Assembly: GCA_029571005.1 (NCBI GenBank)
Contig: JAKPTG010000055.1
Coordinates: 1-48,147, forward strand
From: Candidatus Fermentibacterota bacterium
Lineage (GTDB): Bacteria; Fermentibacterota; Fermentibacteria; Fermentibacterales; JCC-6
DNA: 48,147 nucleotides
Reading direction: 5' to 3'
This document shows positions 24,640 to 32,355 of this stretch, piece by piece; the stretch's first letter is position 1, and each line of letters begins with the position of its first letter. A program made the position numbers and the translations under genes. The notes under the pieces are model-generated. The model made no database searches. It saw only the letters and a program-made list of their open reading frames with translations, and had not been told where the DNA came from.

Positions 24640-26042
24640 AAAGAACCCTGCTCCTCGGCTTTGCGGTTCTCTGTCTTGCAATTCCGACTCTGACGGGGTG
24701 CGGTGCCGGAGAGGGGCCCGCCGGAGGCGGCGCCGCTCAGCCGGATACCCTGGTGCGGGTCATTCCCAGAACCCCCATCGAAACCGGGCTGCTGTTCAGC
24801 AACGCGCTGCTCATGAACGACCCGGCCTGCATGGAATGCCTTACCCCGGAACTCAGGGATTCGCTGTCGAAACCGGGCCTGTCCCCCTGGGAGGTATTCG
24901 GGAGGTGGCGGGCCTTCGACTCCAACGGAAGGCTCACCGAAATCGTCCGGCTCGCCGATGGTGGGGCCGCCACCAGCTACTACTGCGCCATAGCCAGGCT
25001 CGATGAGCTTCCGCCGGTGGTCAGGATGGACTTCACCCTTCACGAGGGGCAGTGGCTCATCTCCGGGTTCGGCTACGAAACCATGGCCGGCCAGGCGGAC
25101 TCCGCCGCCCTGGAACGCCGGGTCTCCGTGATTCTGTCGGACCCGGTGCTCCGCAGGGAAATGCGGATGGCCAGGATGCTCCTTGACGACATCCGGTTCG
25201 ACGCCTCCTGGAACTGGTCCTCCTGGGAGGCGGCCCGGGAGGCGGGGGAGGGCTTCCCGGGGTACATCCTGGGGCTTTCCCAGGAGAGTTACGACCTTCT
25301 GGCCAAAAGCAACATAAGGCAGGCCGGCAAGTTGCAGATAATCCAGGACAGGGCCACCTTCCAGGTGGCCTCCCCGCCCCTGGAACTCCGGGAACTGGTG
25401 GCGGCCTGGAGAGAAATGGCCTACCTCAGCAAGGCCGTACTCAGGGCCAGACACGAGGCCATGCAGAACCTCAGGCAGACCGGGGTCTGGATGGAGCCCG
25501 AACTGGAGCAGGAAGACCTCAGGGTACGGTACCTCGAGAGTATCTTCCTGCAGGTGAGCGACCTGGTGGAATCCCGGGACACCCTTTCCCGAACCTACCC
25601 GGCGGTACTTACCACCGGTTCAGGGGAACCCCTGGAAGCCCTGGCGGTGGAGCTGGACCCCCGGGTACTGGAGCAGAGAACCGAGAACGACATCGGCGTA
25701 CCCATCTGGAGGGCTCTGGGAGTGGACATGAACGGCGACCCCGACCCGGAGAGGATGGTGTACTGGGCCGGCGACCTGTTCCTCTTCCTTGGCACCCCCA
25801 CCGGATACCGGCTGGTGTTCAGGACCTATCACGGCTACGACAGCGATTATCACGGGCAGTTCGGAACCGTACCGAGCCCCTCGGGGCACAGCGGCGTGAC
25901 CCTCATAGGCAACCGGCGCGACGCCGAGTACTGCCTCTTCCTGGACGGCTCAATCCCCAGATTCACCGCCGTTCCCATTGAAAGCGGCGGCGACAGGGAT
26001 TTGCGCTCGTACCCCGACCAGGTCATACCGGAGGACTGGTGA
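24636..26042 (+). CDS. Large lipoprotein of unknown function
   Basis: I do not recognise this 468-residue protein. The start overlaps the pilB stop by ATGA. The signal peptide ends in the lipobox LTGC, followed by a Gly/Ala-rich linker (about 22-35). Residues about 40-165 look like an NTF2-like fold (LLFSNALLMNDPACMECLTP, FDSNGRLTEIVR, MDFTLHEGQWLISGFG). Residues about 165-300 are helical and charged. The C-terminal part contains ALGVDMNGDPDPERMVYW, a calcium-binding or FG-GAP-like short segment. The next gene, a class A PBP, overlaps by GTGA, so a role linked to the cell wall is possible but only inferred from position. Confidence 0.75.
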   Translation: MKRTLLLGFAVLCLAIPTLTGCGAGEGPAGGGAAQPDTLVRVIPRTPIETGLLFSNALLMNDPACMECLTPELRDSLSKPGLSPWEVFGRWRAFDSNGRLTEIVRLADGGAATSYYCAIARLDELPPVVRMDFTLHEGQWLISGFGYETMAGQADSAALERRVSVILSDPVLRREMRMARMLLDDIRFDASWNWSSWEAAREAGEGFPGYILGLSQESYDLLAKSNIRQAGKLQIIQDRATFQVASPPLELRELVAAWREMAYLSKAVLRARHEAMQNLRQTGVWMEPELEQEDLRVRYLESIFLQVSDLVESRDTLSRTYPAVLTTGSGEPLEALAVELDPRVLEQRTENDIGVPIWRALGVDMNGDPDPERMVYWAGDLFLFLGTPTGYRLVFRTYHGYDSDYHGQFGTVPSPSGHSGVTLIGNRRDAEYCLFLDGSIPRFTAVPIESGGDRDLRSYPDQVIPEDW

Positions 26043-28252
26043 GCAGGCTCATTGCAAGGGCGGCGCTGTGGGCGGTTCTGACGGCGGTGGTCTGCGGGGC
26101 CTTCGGTGCGGGCTTCTTCTACCGGGTGTGGCACGACAGCGCCGGCGCCTTCCGGGAATCCCACGGCAGCCTTCTGGTCGCCTCCCTCAGGGGGCATGAG
26201 CCCGCCAGCGCCACCCGGATCTACGACATGTACGGAGACCAGCTGGCGGTTGCCTTCGTGGAGAACAGGTATCCCGTCACCCTGGATCAGGTGAGCCCAT
26301 GGGTTATCCACGGCTTCATAGCCACGGAGGACAGGAACTTCTACACCCACCGGGGGCTGGATGTGCGGGGCATCGTCCGCTCCGTGGTGCACAACATCAG
26401 AACCGGCTCCAGGCATGGGGGGAGCACCATCACCCAGCAGCTCGCAAGGACCCTCTTCCTGGTGCCGGACCAGACGATCCAGAGAAAGATCCAGGAAGCC
26501 TTCATCGCCCTGGAGATAGAAAGGCAGTTCAGCAAGCAGGACATCCTCGAGATGTACCTGAATCAGATCTACTTCGGCGCCGGCGCCCACGGGATAGAGG
26601 CCGCGGCCAGAACCTACTTCGGCGGGATCACCGCGGCGGAACTGACCCTCAACCAGGCGGCCCTGCTGGTGAGGATGGTGAAGAACCCCTCGGGTTTCAA
26701 CCCCGTGAACAACCCCGAGAGGGCGCTGAACCAGAGGAACACCGCCCTTTCCATGATGAGCGATTACGGGGTGATCAGCCCGGAACAGAGGGACCAGGTG
26801 ATGCGGGACCCCATCGGGGTCGATGTTCATCGCCCGGAACTGGAACAGGACTGGAACTACTTCACCGAATACGTCCGTCAGTACCTGGTGGCCCGGTACG
26901 GCTGGTCCGCGGTGTACGAGCAGGGTCTTCTGGTTTACACCACCCTGGACCCGGACATGCAGGCCGCCGCGGAATCCGCCGTGGACAGCGTTCTGACCGC
27001 CAAGGAGCCGGTGTGGGACCCGGAGACGGGGGAGTGGCTTCCGGACGGGCAGAGGCTTCGATACCAGAGTTCCCGGGCCCGCTGGCAGATGGCCAGGGAC
27101 ACCACCTCCGGCGCGCCGGATTACATCCAGGGCGCCCTGGTGGCGGTGGACCCGAGGAACGGCTTCATCCGGGCCATGGTTGGGGGGAGGGACTTCCGGG
27201 ACAGCGAGTTCAACCGTGCGGTACAGACCAGGAGGCAGCCCGGCAGCTCCTTCAAACCCTTCGTGTTCGCCGAGGCGGTGGAGCAGGGATGGTCCCCCGG
27301 GAACGTGGTCCTGGACCAGCCGGTGGTGGTGGACCTGAATCCGGGGCAGTGGCGGCCCAGGAACTATGACATGCAGTTCCACGGGATGGTGACCCTCAGG
27401 GAAGCCCTGGCCCGGTCGTTCAACGTGGCGACGGTCAGGCTCGGTCTGGCGGTGGGGATCGAGGCGGTGGCGGCCCGGGCGGCCTCCATGGGGATAAGGT
27501 CCCGGCTCCCCATAGTGAATTCCCTCCCCCTGGGCAGCTGCATGGTGAACCCGCTGGAAATGGCCGGAGCCTACATCCCCTTTGCCACGGGAGGGCTGGC
27601 CAGGAACACGACCGCCATCCTGAGGGTGGAGGACAGGTACGGAAACCTCCTCGAGAGCAACGAGCAGCCGGACCTCGGCAGGCGTGTGCTGAGTCGGACC
27701 GGGGCTTATCTGATGAACGGCATGCTCCAGTCTGTGTTCCGGGCCGGAACCGCCTCATCGGCCCGCTGGTACTGGGGAGGCCCCTTCGCCGGCCGGGAGG
27801 CGGCGGGCAAGACCGGAACCACCAGCGATTACGCCGACGCCTGGTTCGTGGGGCTCACCCCGGACCTGGTGACCTCGGTGTGGGTCGGCTACGACAACCA
27901 TGTCATACGGATGCGCACCAGGAACGGTGCCGGACAGGCCGGGGGGGCCATCGCGCTGCCCATCTGGAACAGCTTCATGAGGAAGGTCTTCGCCGACGCC
28001 GATCCGGCCGCCGCCCCCTCTTTCCCGGGGCCGGAGCCGGGGGAAGTGGAGACCGCCGTAGTCTGCGGGCTCACCGGACAGCTGGCGGTGGCCGGCTGCG
28101 GGGAACACGCCCGGGAGGAAGCCTTCTGGGCCGGCTCCTCACCCACCGACTTCTGCATGGTGCACACGGACAGCATCGGGTTCGGAGCCGACACCACGAT
28201 GGGAAGCTTCAGCGACTTCGACCGGCGGTTCCGGGGATTCCCCGAGTTCTGA
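26039..28252 (+). CDS. mrcA: Class A penicillin-binding protein (PBP1A-like)
   Basis: This bifunctional peptidoglycan synthase of 737 residues has an N-terminal membrane anchor (about 8-28). The GT51 domain shows TEDRNFYTHRGLD near 94 (catalytic Glu), GGSTITQQLARTLFL near 127 and EMYLNQIYFGAGAHGIEAAA. The transpeptidase domain shows the SxxK motif in QPGSSFKPFV (near 402), SFN near 460 (SxN) and AGKTGTTSDYADAWFVG near 589 (KTG). It builds and crosslinks glycan strands on the outer face of the inner membrane. The GTG at 26039 overlaps the upstream lipoprotein stop; an outer-membrane lipoprotein activator would be a reasonable partner, but this is inference. Length is normal for PBP1A. Confidence 0.95.
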   Translation: MSRLIARAALWAVLTAVVCGAFGAGFFYRVWHDSAGAFRESHGSLLVASLRGHEPASATRIYDMYGDQLAVAFVENRYPVTLDQVSPWVIHGFIATEDRNFYTHRGLDVRGIVRSVVHNIRTGSRHGGSTITQQLARTLFLVPDQTIQRKIQEAFIALEIERQFSKQDILEMYLNQIYFGAGAHGIEAAARTYFGGITAAELTLNQAALLVRMVKNPSGFNPVNNPERALNQRNTALSMMSDYGVISPEQRDQVMRDPIGVDVHRPELEQDWNYFTEYVRQYLVARYGWSAVYEQGLLVYTTLDPDMQAAAESAVDSVLTAKEPVWDPETGEWLPDGQRLRYQSSRARWQMARDTTSGAPDYIQGALVAVDPRNGFIRAMVGGRDFRDSEFNRAVQTRRQPGSSFKPFVFAEAVEQGWSPGNVVLDQPVVVDLNPGQWRPRNYDMQFHGMVTLREALARSFNVATVRLGLAVGIEAVAARAASMGIRSRLPIVNSLPLGSCMVNPLEMAGAYIPFATGGLARNTTAILRVEDRYGNLLESNEQPDLGRRVLSRTGAYLMNGMLQSVFRAGTASSARWYWGGPFAGREAAGKTGTTSDYADAWFVGLTPDLVTSVWVGYDNHVIRMRTRNGAGQAGGAIALPIWNSFMRKVFADADPAAAPSFPGPEPGEVETAVVCGLTGQLAVAGCGEHAREEAFWAGSSPTDFCMVHTDSIGFGADTTMGSFSDFDRRFRGFPEF

Positions 28253-28258
28253 TACGGT

Positions 28259-29041
28259 ATGAGGTACGCCCCCCTGCTCCTGGCCCTTTCTTTCCTGGTC
28301 GCCGCGGTGTTTGCGGGAATTCTTGTCGTCAGGTCACCGTTCTGGAAGAGAAGGCAGCTCCGGAAGGCCTCCATGATGGCGGCCCAGGGGCGGATCCGGG
28401 AGATGACGGAGTACCTCCGGGCCAACATGGATCCCCGGCGGGTGTCATGTCCCCTGACCAACGCCCTGATTTTCTTCTACATCAGGTCCGGAGACCTGGA
28501 CGCCGCCGAGAAGATCGTCACCGGGGCGATGGGCCGGGGCGACGACTCCGGCGGGGCGCTGGCGCAACTGGCCTACATCGCCCAGGGCAGGAAGGACTGG
28601 GACAACGCCGAAAAGCTCTACCGGCGGGCGATGGAGCTTGAGCCTTCGCTCGAGGCCACCCTGGGGATGAACGTGGCGGGGATGCTGATTCAGAGGAACG
28701 TCCGCCTGGAGGAGGCGGAGAAGCTGCTGGAGGCGGCCCTGGACTCCCGGGATGGGCCTTCCAGGAGCGCCGTCCACCTGAACCTCTCCATGCTTCACTC
28801 CAGGAAGGGGGATCATTCCAGGGCGAAGGTCCACGCCCTCACCGCCTTCGAGCTTATGCCCGATTCCCCCATCACGGGGCCGGGCCGGGCCCAGGCCTTG
28901 GGGCTGGCGGCGGGTTCCTCCAGGCGGATGGGGGACGCCGGGGAAGCATCCCGTCTGGCGGCCAAGGCGCTGAAGGTTCTGGGAGACGTCCCCGGAGCGG
29001 ACAAGCTCCGCGCCGAACTCTCGGAGCTGGCCGGCGTTTGA
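28259..29041 (+). CDS. Membrane-anchored TPR protein
   Basis: This 260-residue protein starts at ATG 28259, six bases after the PBP stop and without a clear ribosome binding site. A single N-terminal hydrophobic segment (PLLLALSFLVAAVFAGILVV) is followed by a basic stretch and about five TPR-like helix pairs. Examples are ALAQLAYIAQGRKDWDNAEK with LYRRAMELEPSLEATLGMN, and HLNLSMLHSRKGDHSRAKVH. It is most likely a bitopic scaffold; which side the repeats face is not clear. It overlaps the next gene by TTGA. Confidence 0.8.
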   Translation: MRYAPLLLALSFLVAAVFAGILVVRSPFWKRRQLRKASMMAAQGRIREMTEYLRANMDPRRVSCPLTNALIFFYIRSGDLDAAEKIVTGAMGRGDDSGGALAQLAYIAQGRKDWDNAEKLYRRAMELEPSLEATLGMNVAGMLIQRNVRLEEAEKLLEAALDSRDGPSRSAVHLNLSMLHSRKGDHSRAKVHALTAFELMPDSPITGPGRAQALGLAAGSSRRMGDAGEASRLAAKALKVLGDVPGADKLRAELSELAGV

Positions 29042-30015
29042 GGAAGGTTCTGCCTGTCGTTATCCTTGGGGTGGCCGTGTACACCCTGATAGTGCTGAGG
29101 TCGGATCTGGGCCGTGTGGCGGGGGCGGTCCGGGGCATATCCCCTGCGTGGATACCGGTGTTCCTGGCCCTTCCCCTTGTCAATTACCTGCTCCGTTTCG
29201 TGAAATGGCACTACTTCCTGCGCAGGATCGGCGTCCGGGTGCCCCTGGGGGAGAGTCTGCCGGTTTTCATCGCCGGTTTTTCCATGACCGTGTCCCCCGG
29301 CAAGTTCGGAGAGCTGATCAAGTGCGTCATCCTCAGGAACCGGCGGGGGCTGCCGATGGCCCTGACCAGCCCGGTGGTGGTGGCGGAGCGGATCACCGAC
29401 CTTATAAGCATGGTGGCCCTGGCGGCGGTCGGTGCGGCCCTTGTCGGGGGCAGGGGCGCCCTGCCGGTTGCGGCGGCGGGGGTGCTCTTCATCGCCGGCG
29501 CCATGACGGCCCTGTTCTGGGATCCGGCGTGGAAACTGCTCTCCGGAGTCGCGGAGAAGATACCCTTCGTCGGGAGACGGGCCGGAGCCACGGCCTCCTT
29601 CAGGAGGTCCGCCATCAGCCTGCTGGATGCCGGAAGCATGCTGGTTTCCGTTCCGCTGGGCATGGCGGGCTGGGGTGCGGAGGCTCTGGTTCTTTGCGTT
29701 GCGGCAAGGTCCGTGGGGGCGTCTCTGCCTCCCGGTGCGGCCATCCTGAGCCACGCCATCGGAACGGTGGCAGGGGCGGTGAGCATGATTCCCGGAGGGC
29801 TCGGCCTTACCGAAGTGACCATAGACGGGCTTTTGGGTGGCTACATGACCCCTGCCCGGGCCGCGGTGACGACCCTGCTCATGAGGTTCTGTACGCTGTG
29901 GTTCGGGGTTCTTCTGGGGCTGGGCGCCCTGGGGCTTCAGAAAAAGTTCGTCTCCGGGGGGGCCGTTCCTCCGGAGCCTTCCCCGGACGCCCCGGAGACC
30001 CGCCTGGTTCCCTGA
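29038..30015 (+). CDS. YbhN/AglD-like (LPG synthase TM domain) integral membrane protein
   Basis: This 325-residue protein has about eight hydrophobic segments. Its pattern matches the lysylphosphatidylglycerol synthase TM/UPF0104 flippase-like family: LRFVKWHYFLRRIGV, GFSMTVSPGKFGELIKCVIL, and near the end GTVAGAVSMIPGGLGLTEVT. It lacks the cytosolic aminoacyl transferase domain of MprF, so it may move a lipid-linked substrate rather than modify lipids. The TTG start at 29038 shares TTGA with the previous stop. It is the last gene of the coupled run and converges on the peptide cassette, whose last gene ends 75 bases away. Confidence 0.87.
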   Translation: MRKVLPVVILGVAVYTLIVLRSDLGRVAGAVRGISPAWIPVFLALPLVNYLLRFVKWHYFLRRIGVRVPLGESLPVFIAGFSMTVSPGKFGELIKCVILRNRRGLPMALTSPVVVAERITDLISMVALAAVGAALVGGRGALPVAAAGVLFIAGAMTALFWDPAWKLLSGVAEKIPFVGRRAGATASFRRSAISLLDAGSMLVSVPLGMAGWGAEALVLCVAARSVGASLPPGAAILSHAIGTVAGAVSMIPGGLGLTEVTIDGLLGGYMTPARAAVTTLLMRFCTLWFGVLLGLGALGLQKKFVSGGAVPPEPSPDAPETRLVP

Positions 30016-30089
30016 AACTCCGCCGTCCGCCGCACCCGGCCGCTATGCCTGGTTTGCTTCTGTAATCCGTTTTCCCCGCAGGCGTCCGC

Positions 30090-30368
30090 TCAGAGGCCGC
30101 TGCCGACCCTGCCCGGTGTGAGGAAGCCGCCGGAACCGCTGCCGGAAGAGAGGAAAACACAGACGGTGTTGGGCGTGGAAGGCCCGGCGCTGCAATTGAT
30201 GGGGGAGAGGAAAACACAGATGGTGTTGGGCGTGGAAGGCCCGGCGCTGCAATTGGGGTCGGTTCCCGGCCCGCCGCCGGTATTGCAGGTAGCACTCCAG
30301 CCCATACCCTCCGCTCCGGCCAGGCTCGTCAAGGACGGTTTGCTGTACTTCTCCGGAAACGCGTGCAT
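30090..30368 (-). CDS. Candidate RiPP precursor peptide, Cys-rich with duplicated core
   Basis: This 92-residue peptide is the last gene of the minus-strand cassette. AAGGAGAG lies five bases before the ATG at 30368, 28 bases after the peptidase gene, which settles frame and start. Leader residues 1 to about 20 contain EKYSKPSLTSL, giving Y8-x2-P11-x-L13, the motif by which RRE/PqqD-type proteins recognise lasso-type leaders. The rest has five cysteines (28, 40, 51, 59, 70) and two nearly identical units, CSAGPSTPNT-I/V-CVFLS, at 40-56 and 59-75, each with Cys-x10-Cys. A Gly/Ser-rich tail (SSGSGSGGF) follows. It has no signal peptide. Identification as a modified-peptide precursor is inferred from context, leader motif and repeats; no family is recognised. 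Confidence 0.75.
   Translation of the reverse strand: MHAFPEKYSKPSLTSLAGAEGMGWSATCNTGGGPGTDPNCSAGPSTPNTICVFLSPINCSAGPSTPNTVCVFLSSGSGSGGFLTPGRVGSGL
30148..30255 (-). repeat. 57-bp tandem repeat in the precursor gene
   Basis: Two 51-bp identical blocks (30148-30198 and 30205-30255) repeat with a 57-bp period, exactly 19 codons. They differ at one base (AGACGG versus AGATGG on the plus strand), which changes Val to Ile. Preservation of frame and sequence suggests recent duplication of a core unit. Confidence 0.9.
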
Positions 30369-30396
30369 TGACTCTCCTTGTCAAATCAAAGGCAAT

Positions 30397-30795
30397 CTAA
30401 TGCCAACGGGTTCTCCTGGCAATGGCACAGTGCCACCTGACGATGCACACCGGTACCGCGCCGGCCCAGCTCCTTTTAGGAGGCACCTTGCGGTACCTCC
30501 CCCGCACCAGCACCCCCGTTACTACCGCTACGAGGCCTTCCGGTTCCACCGTCGAGGGCCTGTCCGGTCCGGACCTGTCCCCCGCGGTGAAGAGCACGGT
30601 TCCTCCGGAAGGGGCCCGGCGCACTCCGGTGACCCGGTGGACCACCGGGAAACCCGATTTCCTGCCCAGAACCGCCACCTGCCCGGCTTCCAGCCGGTCG
30701 GCGGGGACTTCCCCGGCCCGGAGAATATCGCCGGGGATCAGGGCCGGCCACATTGAGAGCCCCCGGACGTACCCCCTCAGATACTGTTCAGCCAT
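30397..30795 (-). CDS. Soluble S24/S26 (Sec11-like) serine peptidase
   Basis: This predicted protease has 132 residues. The nucleophile box is VRGLSMWPALIPGDILR (Ser14). Instead of the bacterial lysine box it has VVHRVTGV (His53), and FTAGDRSGPD supplies the acidic residue. This Ser-His-Asp arrangement is that of archaeal/ER signal peptidase (Sec11) and related S24/S26 proteins, distinct from lepB of this genome. No membrane helix is present, so it should act in the cytoplasm. Its ATG (30795) lies inside the 3' end of the kinase-like gene (19-base overlap) and the precursor follows, so leader removal from the modified peptide is the natural inference. A bitopic or regulatory (LexA-like) role is less likely because there is no DNA-binding domain. 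Confidence 0.78.
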   Translation of the reverse strand: MAEQYLRGYVRGLSMWPALIPGDILRAGEVPADRLEAGQVAVLGRKSGFPVVHRVTGVRRAPSGGTVLFTAGDRSGPDRPSTVEPEGLVAVVTGVLVRGRYRKVPPKRSWAGAVPVCIVRWHCAIARRTRWH

Positions 30796-31304
30796 GCCAG
30801 CAGCATTTCACCGGAATCCCCGGGGCCGGTCCTGTAAACCGCAACGGGGAAGCTTCGGAGCAGGAAACGGAGGAAAGCCCGGGCCTCCAGAAGGACGCTT
30901 CCGGGAACTATATCCCTGGCCATGAGCCATCCCGCCCGTTCCGCCCTGTAGAAGCAGTAGTCCGGCGCCGCCGGCAGCAGCAGTTCCGGGCCCTTCTCAA
31001 GGAAGACCACACCCCGGAGGGGCGCCGGGGCTATCCCGAACCGGCCGGTCCGCATCCGGTGGGAGCCGCAGGGAAGGGCTCTCACCACTCCGTCGGTGCC
31101 CCGGGCGACCACGACGGAGTCGTCTCCTATGAGCCTCCAGCCCAGGTCCGCGAGTTTGTAGGCCGCGGTGGTCTTCCCTCCGTCGGAGGGGGCCAGCATC
31201 AGCAGCGCCCCCTTCCCCCGGGCCACGGCCGCTCCGTGCACCACGACCCCCCGGGGGCTCACCGCCATCAACTGGGCCCTGAGAATGGAACGGGTGTTAT
31301 CCAT
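30777..31304 (-). CDS. HPr kinase-like ATP-binding protein of the peptide cassette
   Basis: This 175-residue protein has the C-terminal HPr kinase/PEP-carboxykinase-like fold. VVHGAAVARGKGALLMLAP leads into a P-loop APSDGGKTTAAYKL (Lys44), then LGWRLIGDDSVVV (paired Asp 61-62). The N-terminal domain of true HprK and the rest of the pts system are absent. HprK homologues in some lasso-peptide clusters phosphorylate the precursor, so phosphorylation of Ser/Thr in the CSAGPST core is a reasonable hypothesis. The start is ATG 31304, behind GGGGGAAGG, and overlaps the stop of the second radical SAM gene by eight bases. A longer open frame upstream is spurious. Confidence 0.78.
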   Translation of the reverse strand: MDNTRSILRAQLMAVSPRGVVVHGAAVARGKGALLMLAPSDGGKTTAAYKLADLGWRLIGDDSVVVARGTDGVVRALPCGSHRMRTGRFGIAPAPLRGVVFLEKGPELLLPAAPDYCFYRAERAGWLMARDIVPGSVLLEARAFLRFLLRSFPVAVYRTGPGDSGEMLLAWLNSI

Positions 31305-32355
31305 GGCGCCTTCCCCCGGGGAACAACCCCAGTTCCCATGCGGTCTCGCAGAACCGGTGCGGCGCCGAAAAGCTCCCGCCCACGGCGTAGTTCTCCATGA
31401 CGCACTTTCCCCGGCACGACCCCCAGTGAACGCACTTCGAGCAGACGCCCTGCGGAGGTCCATCGAGGCTGCGCCGAAGGCCGCGCAGCAGCGGCGAGCC
31501 CTTCCATATCTCCTCCAGCCCGTTCTCCGGGTAAACGCCCATGGAGAGTTCGGGCCTGGAGTAGGCGATTCCGCAGAGGGATACGGTTCCGTCGGGAAGC
31601 ACTCCCAGCAGGTTGCCCGCCCAGCACCTGCCGGCGTACTTCAGCCTGTCCGCCGGGATGAAGGCCGGGGGGGCGTCCGGTATCACGCCGGGGGGGAATT
31701 CGGTGAAGGCCCACTTCAGGAAGGAAACGCATTCGCCGAACTCCTCCCTCCTGCCGAAGTACGCCTTCGCCCCTTCCCCCACCGGGCTGACCAGGTTGAT
31801 CTTCAGGCTGGACACGGCCCTGCCGGTGAGGAAGGACACCATGTCCCGCACCGCCTGCCGGTCCGGGGAGGCCAGGGACATGATCACCTGGGGGAACACC
31901 CCGGACTCCTCAGCCAGCCCGGTGATGAAGTCAACGGTTTTTCCCCAGGCCCCCTCCAGCCCCCTGAACCGGTCGTGGATTCCGGAATGGGCCGAATCGA
32001 GGCTGACCGAGACCTGAAACGGGGGTTTTTCCCTGAACAGCCGGAATATCCCCGGGGGGACCAGGGTCCCGTTGGTCTCCACGCACACTTTGGGGAACAG
32101 GCGGTGGGCTTCGGAATAGATTTCCCCGAAGCCGTGGTAAAGCAGGGGCTCGCCGCCGGTGAACTTTCCGAAGGCCGCCCCCATCCCCGCCGCCTCCTCC
32201 ATGAGGTCCACCCAGAGGCGCACGGGCATGGAGGCGGGTGACGCGCCCCGGTTCACCCAGCAGTGGGCGCAATTCAGGTTGCACCCGGGGCCGGGGTTCA
32301 TGTAGATGTAGGTCAGGGGAGGGACTTCAGGGCTTCCACCAGGATCTTCACGCAC
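31297..32355 (-). CDS. Radical SAM/SPASM peptide maturase 2
   Basis: This 352-residue enzyme has the SAM-cluster motif CNLNCAHC (Cys 25, 29, 32), preceded by PPLTYIYMNPGPG, the GGEP motif in FTGGEPLLY, and VCVETNGTL. The C-terminal SPASM region has cysteines in GRCWAG, VSLCGIA, VCSKC, SCRGKC and RFCET, enough for auxiliary 4Fe-4S clusters. SPASM proteins with PqqD partners make carbon-carbon, thioether or related crosslinks in peptides. The start is GTG 32355, supported by AAAGGAT; it overlaps the upstream radical SAM gene by 43 bases, a strong sign of coupled synthesis. The sequence differs clearly from maturase 1, so the two probably do different steps. Confidence 0.87.
   Translation of the reverse strand: MREDPGGSPEVPPLTYIYMNPGPGCNLNCAHCWVNRGASPASMPVRLWVDLMEEAAGMGAAFGKFTGGEPLLYHGFGEIYSEAHRLFPKVCVETNGTLVPPGIFRLFREKPPFQVSVSLDSAHSGIHDRFRGLEGAWGKTVDFITGLAEESGVFPQVIMSLASPDRQAVRDMVSFLTGRAVSSLKINLVSPVGEGAKAYFGRREEFGECVSFLKWAFTEFPPGVIPDAPPAFIPADRLKYAGRCWAGNLLGVLPDGTVSLCGIAYSRPELSMGVYPENGLEEIWKGSPLLRGLRRSLDGPPQGVCSKCVHWGSCRGKCVMENYAVGGSFSAPHRFCETAWELGLFPGGRRHG

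Noticed and set aside
22777-24681. 634-codon minus-strand frame opposite pilB
   Set aside because: Antisense shadow with His/Gln/Pro-rich sequence; no start signals.
30043-30384. Alternative 113-codon frame over the precursor gene
   Set aside because: Its TTG start lies upstream of the AAGGAG site, its product is Arg/His-rich shadow sequence, and it lacks the leader and Cys pattern of the chosen frame.
31305-31463. N-terminal extension of the HPr-kinase-like gene
   Set aside because: It overlaps the SPASM region of maturase 2 in another frame and the homology to HPr kinase starts only after the internal ATG with its good ribosome binding site.
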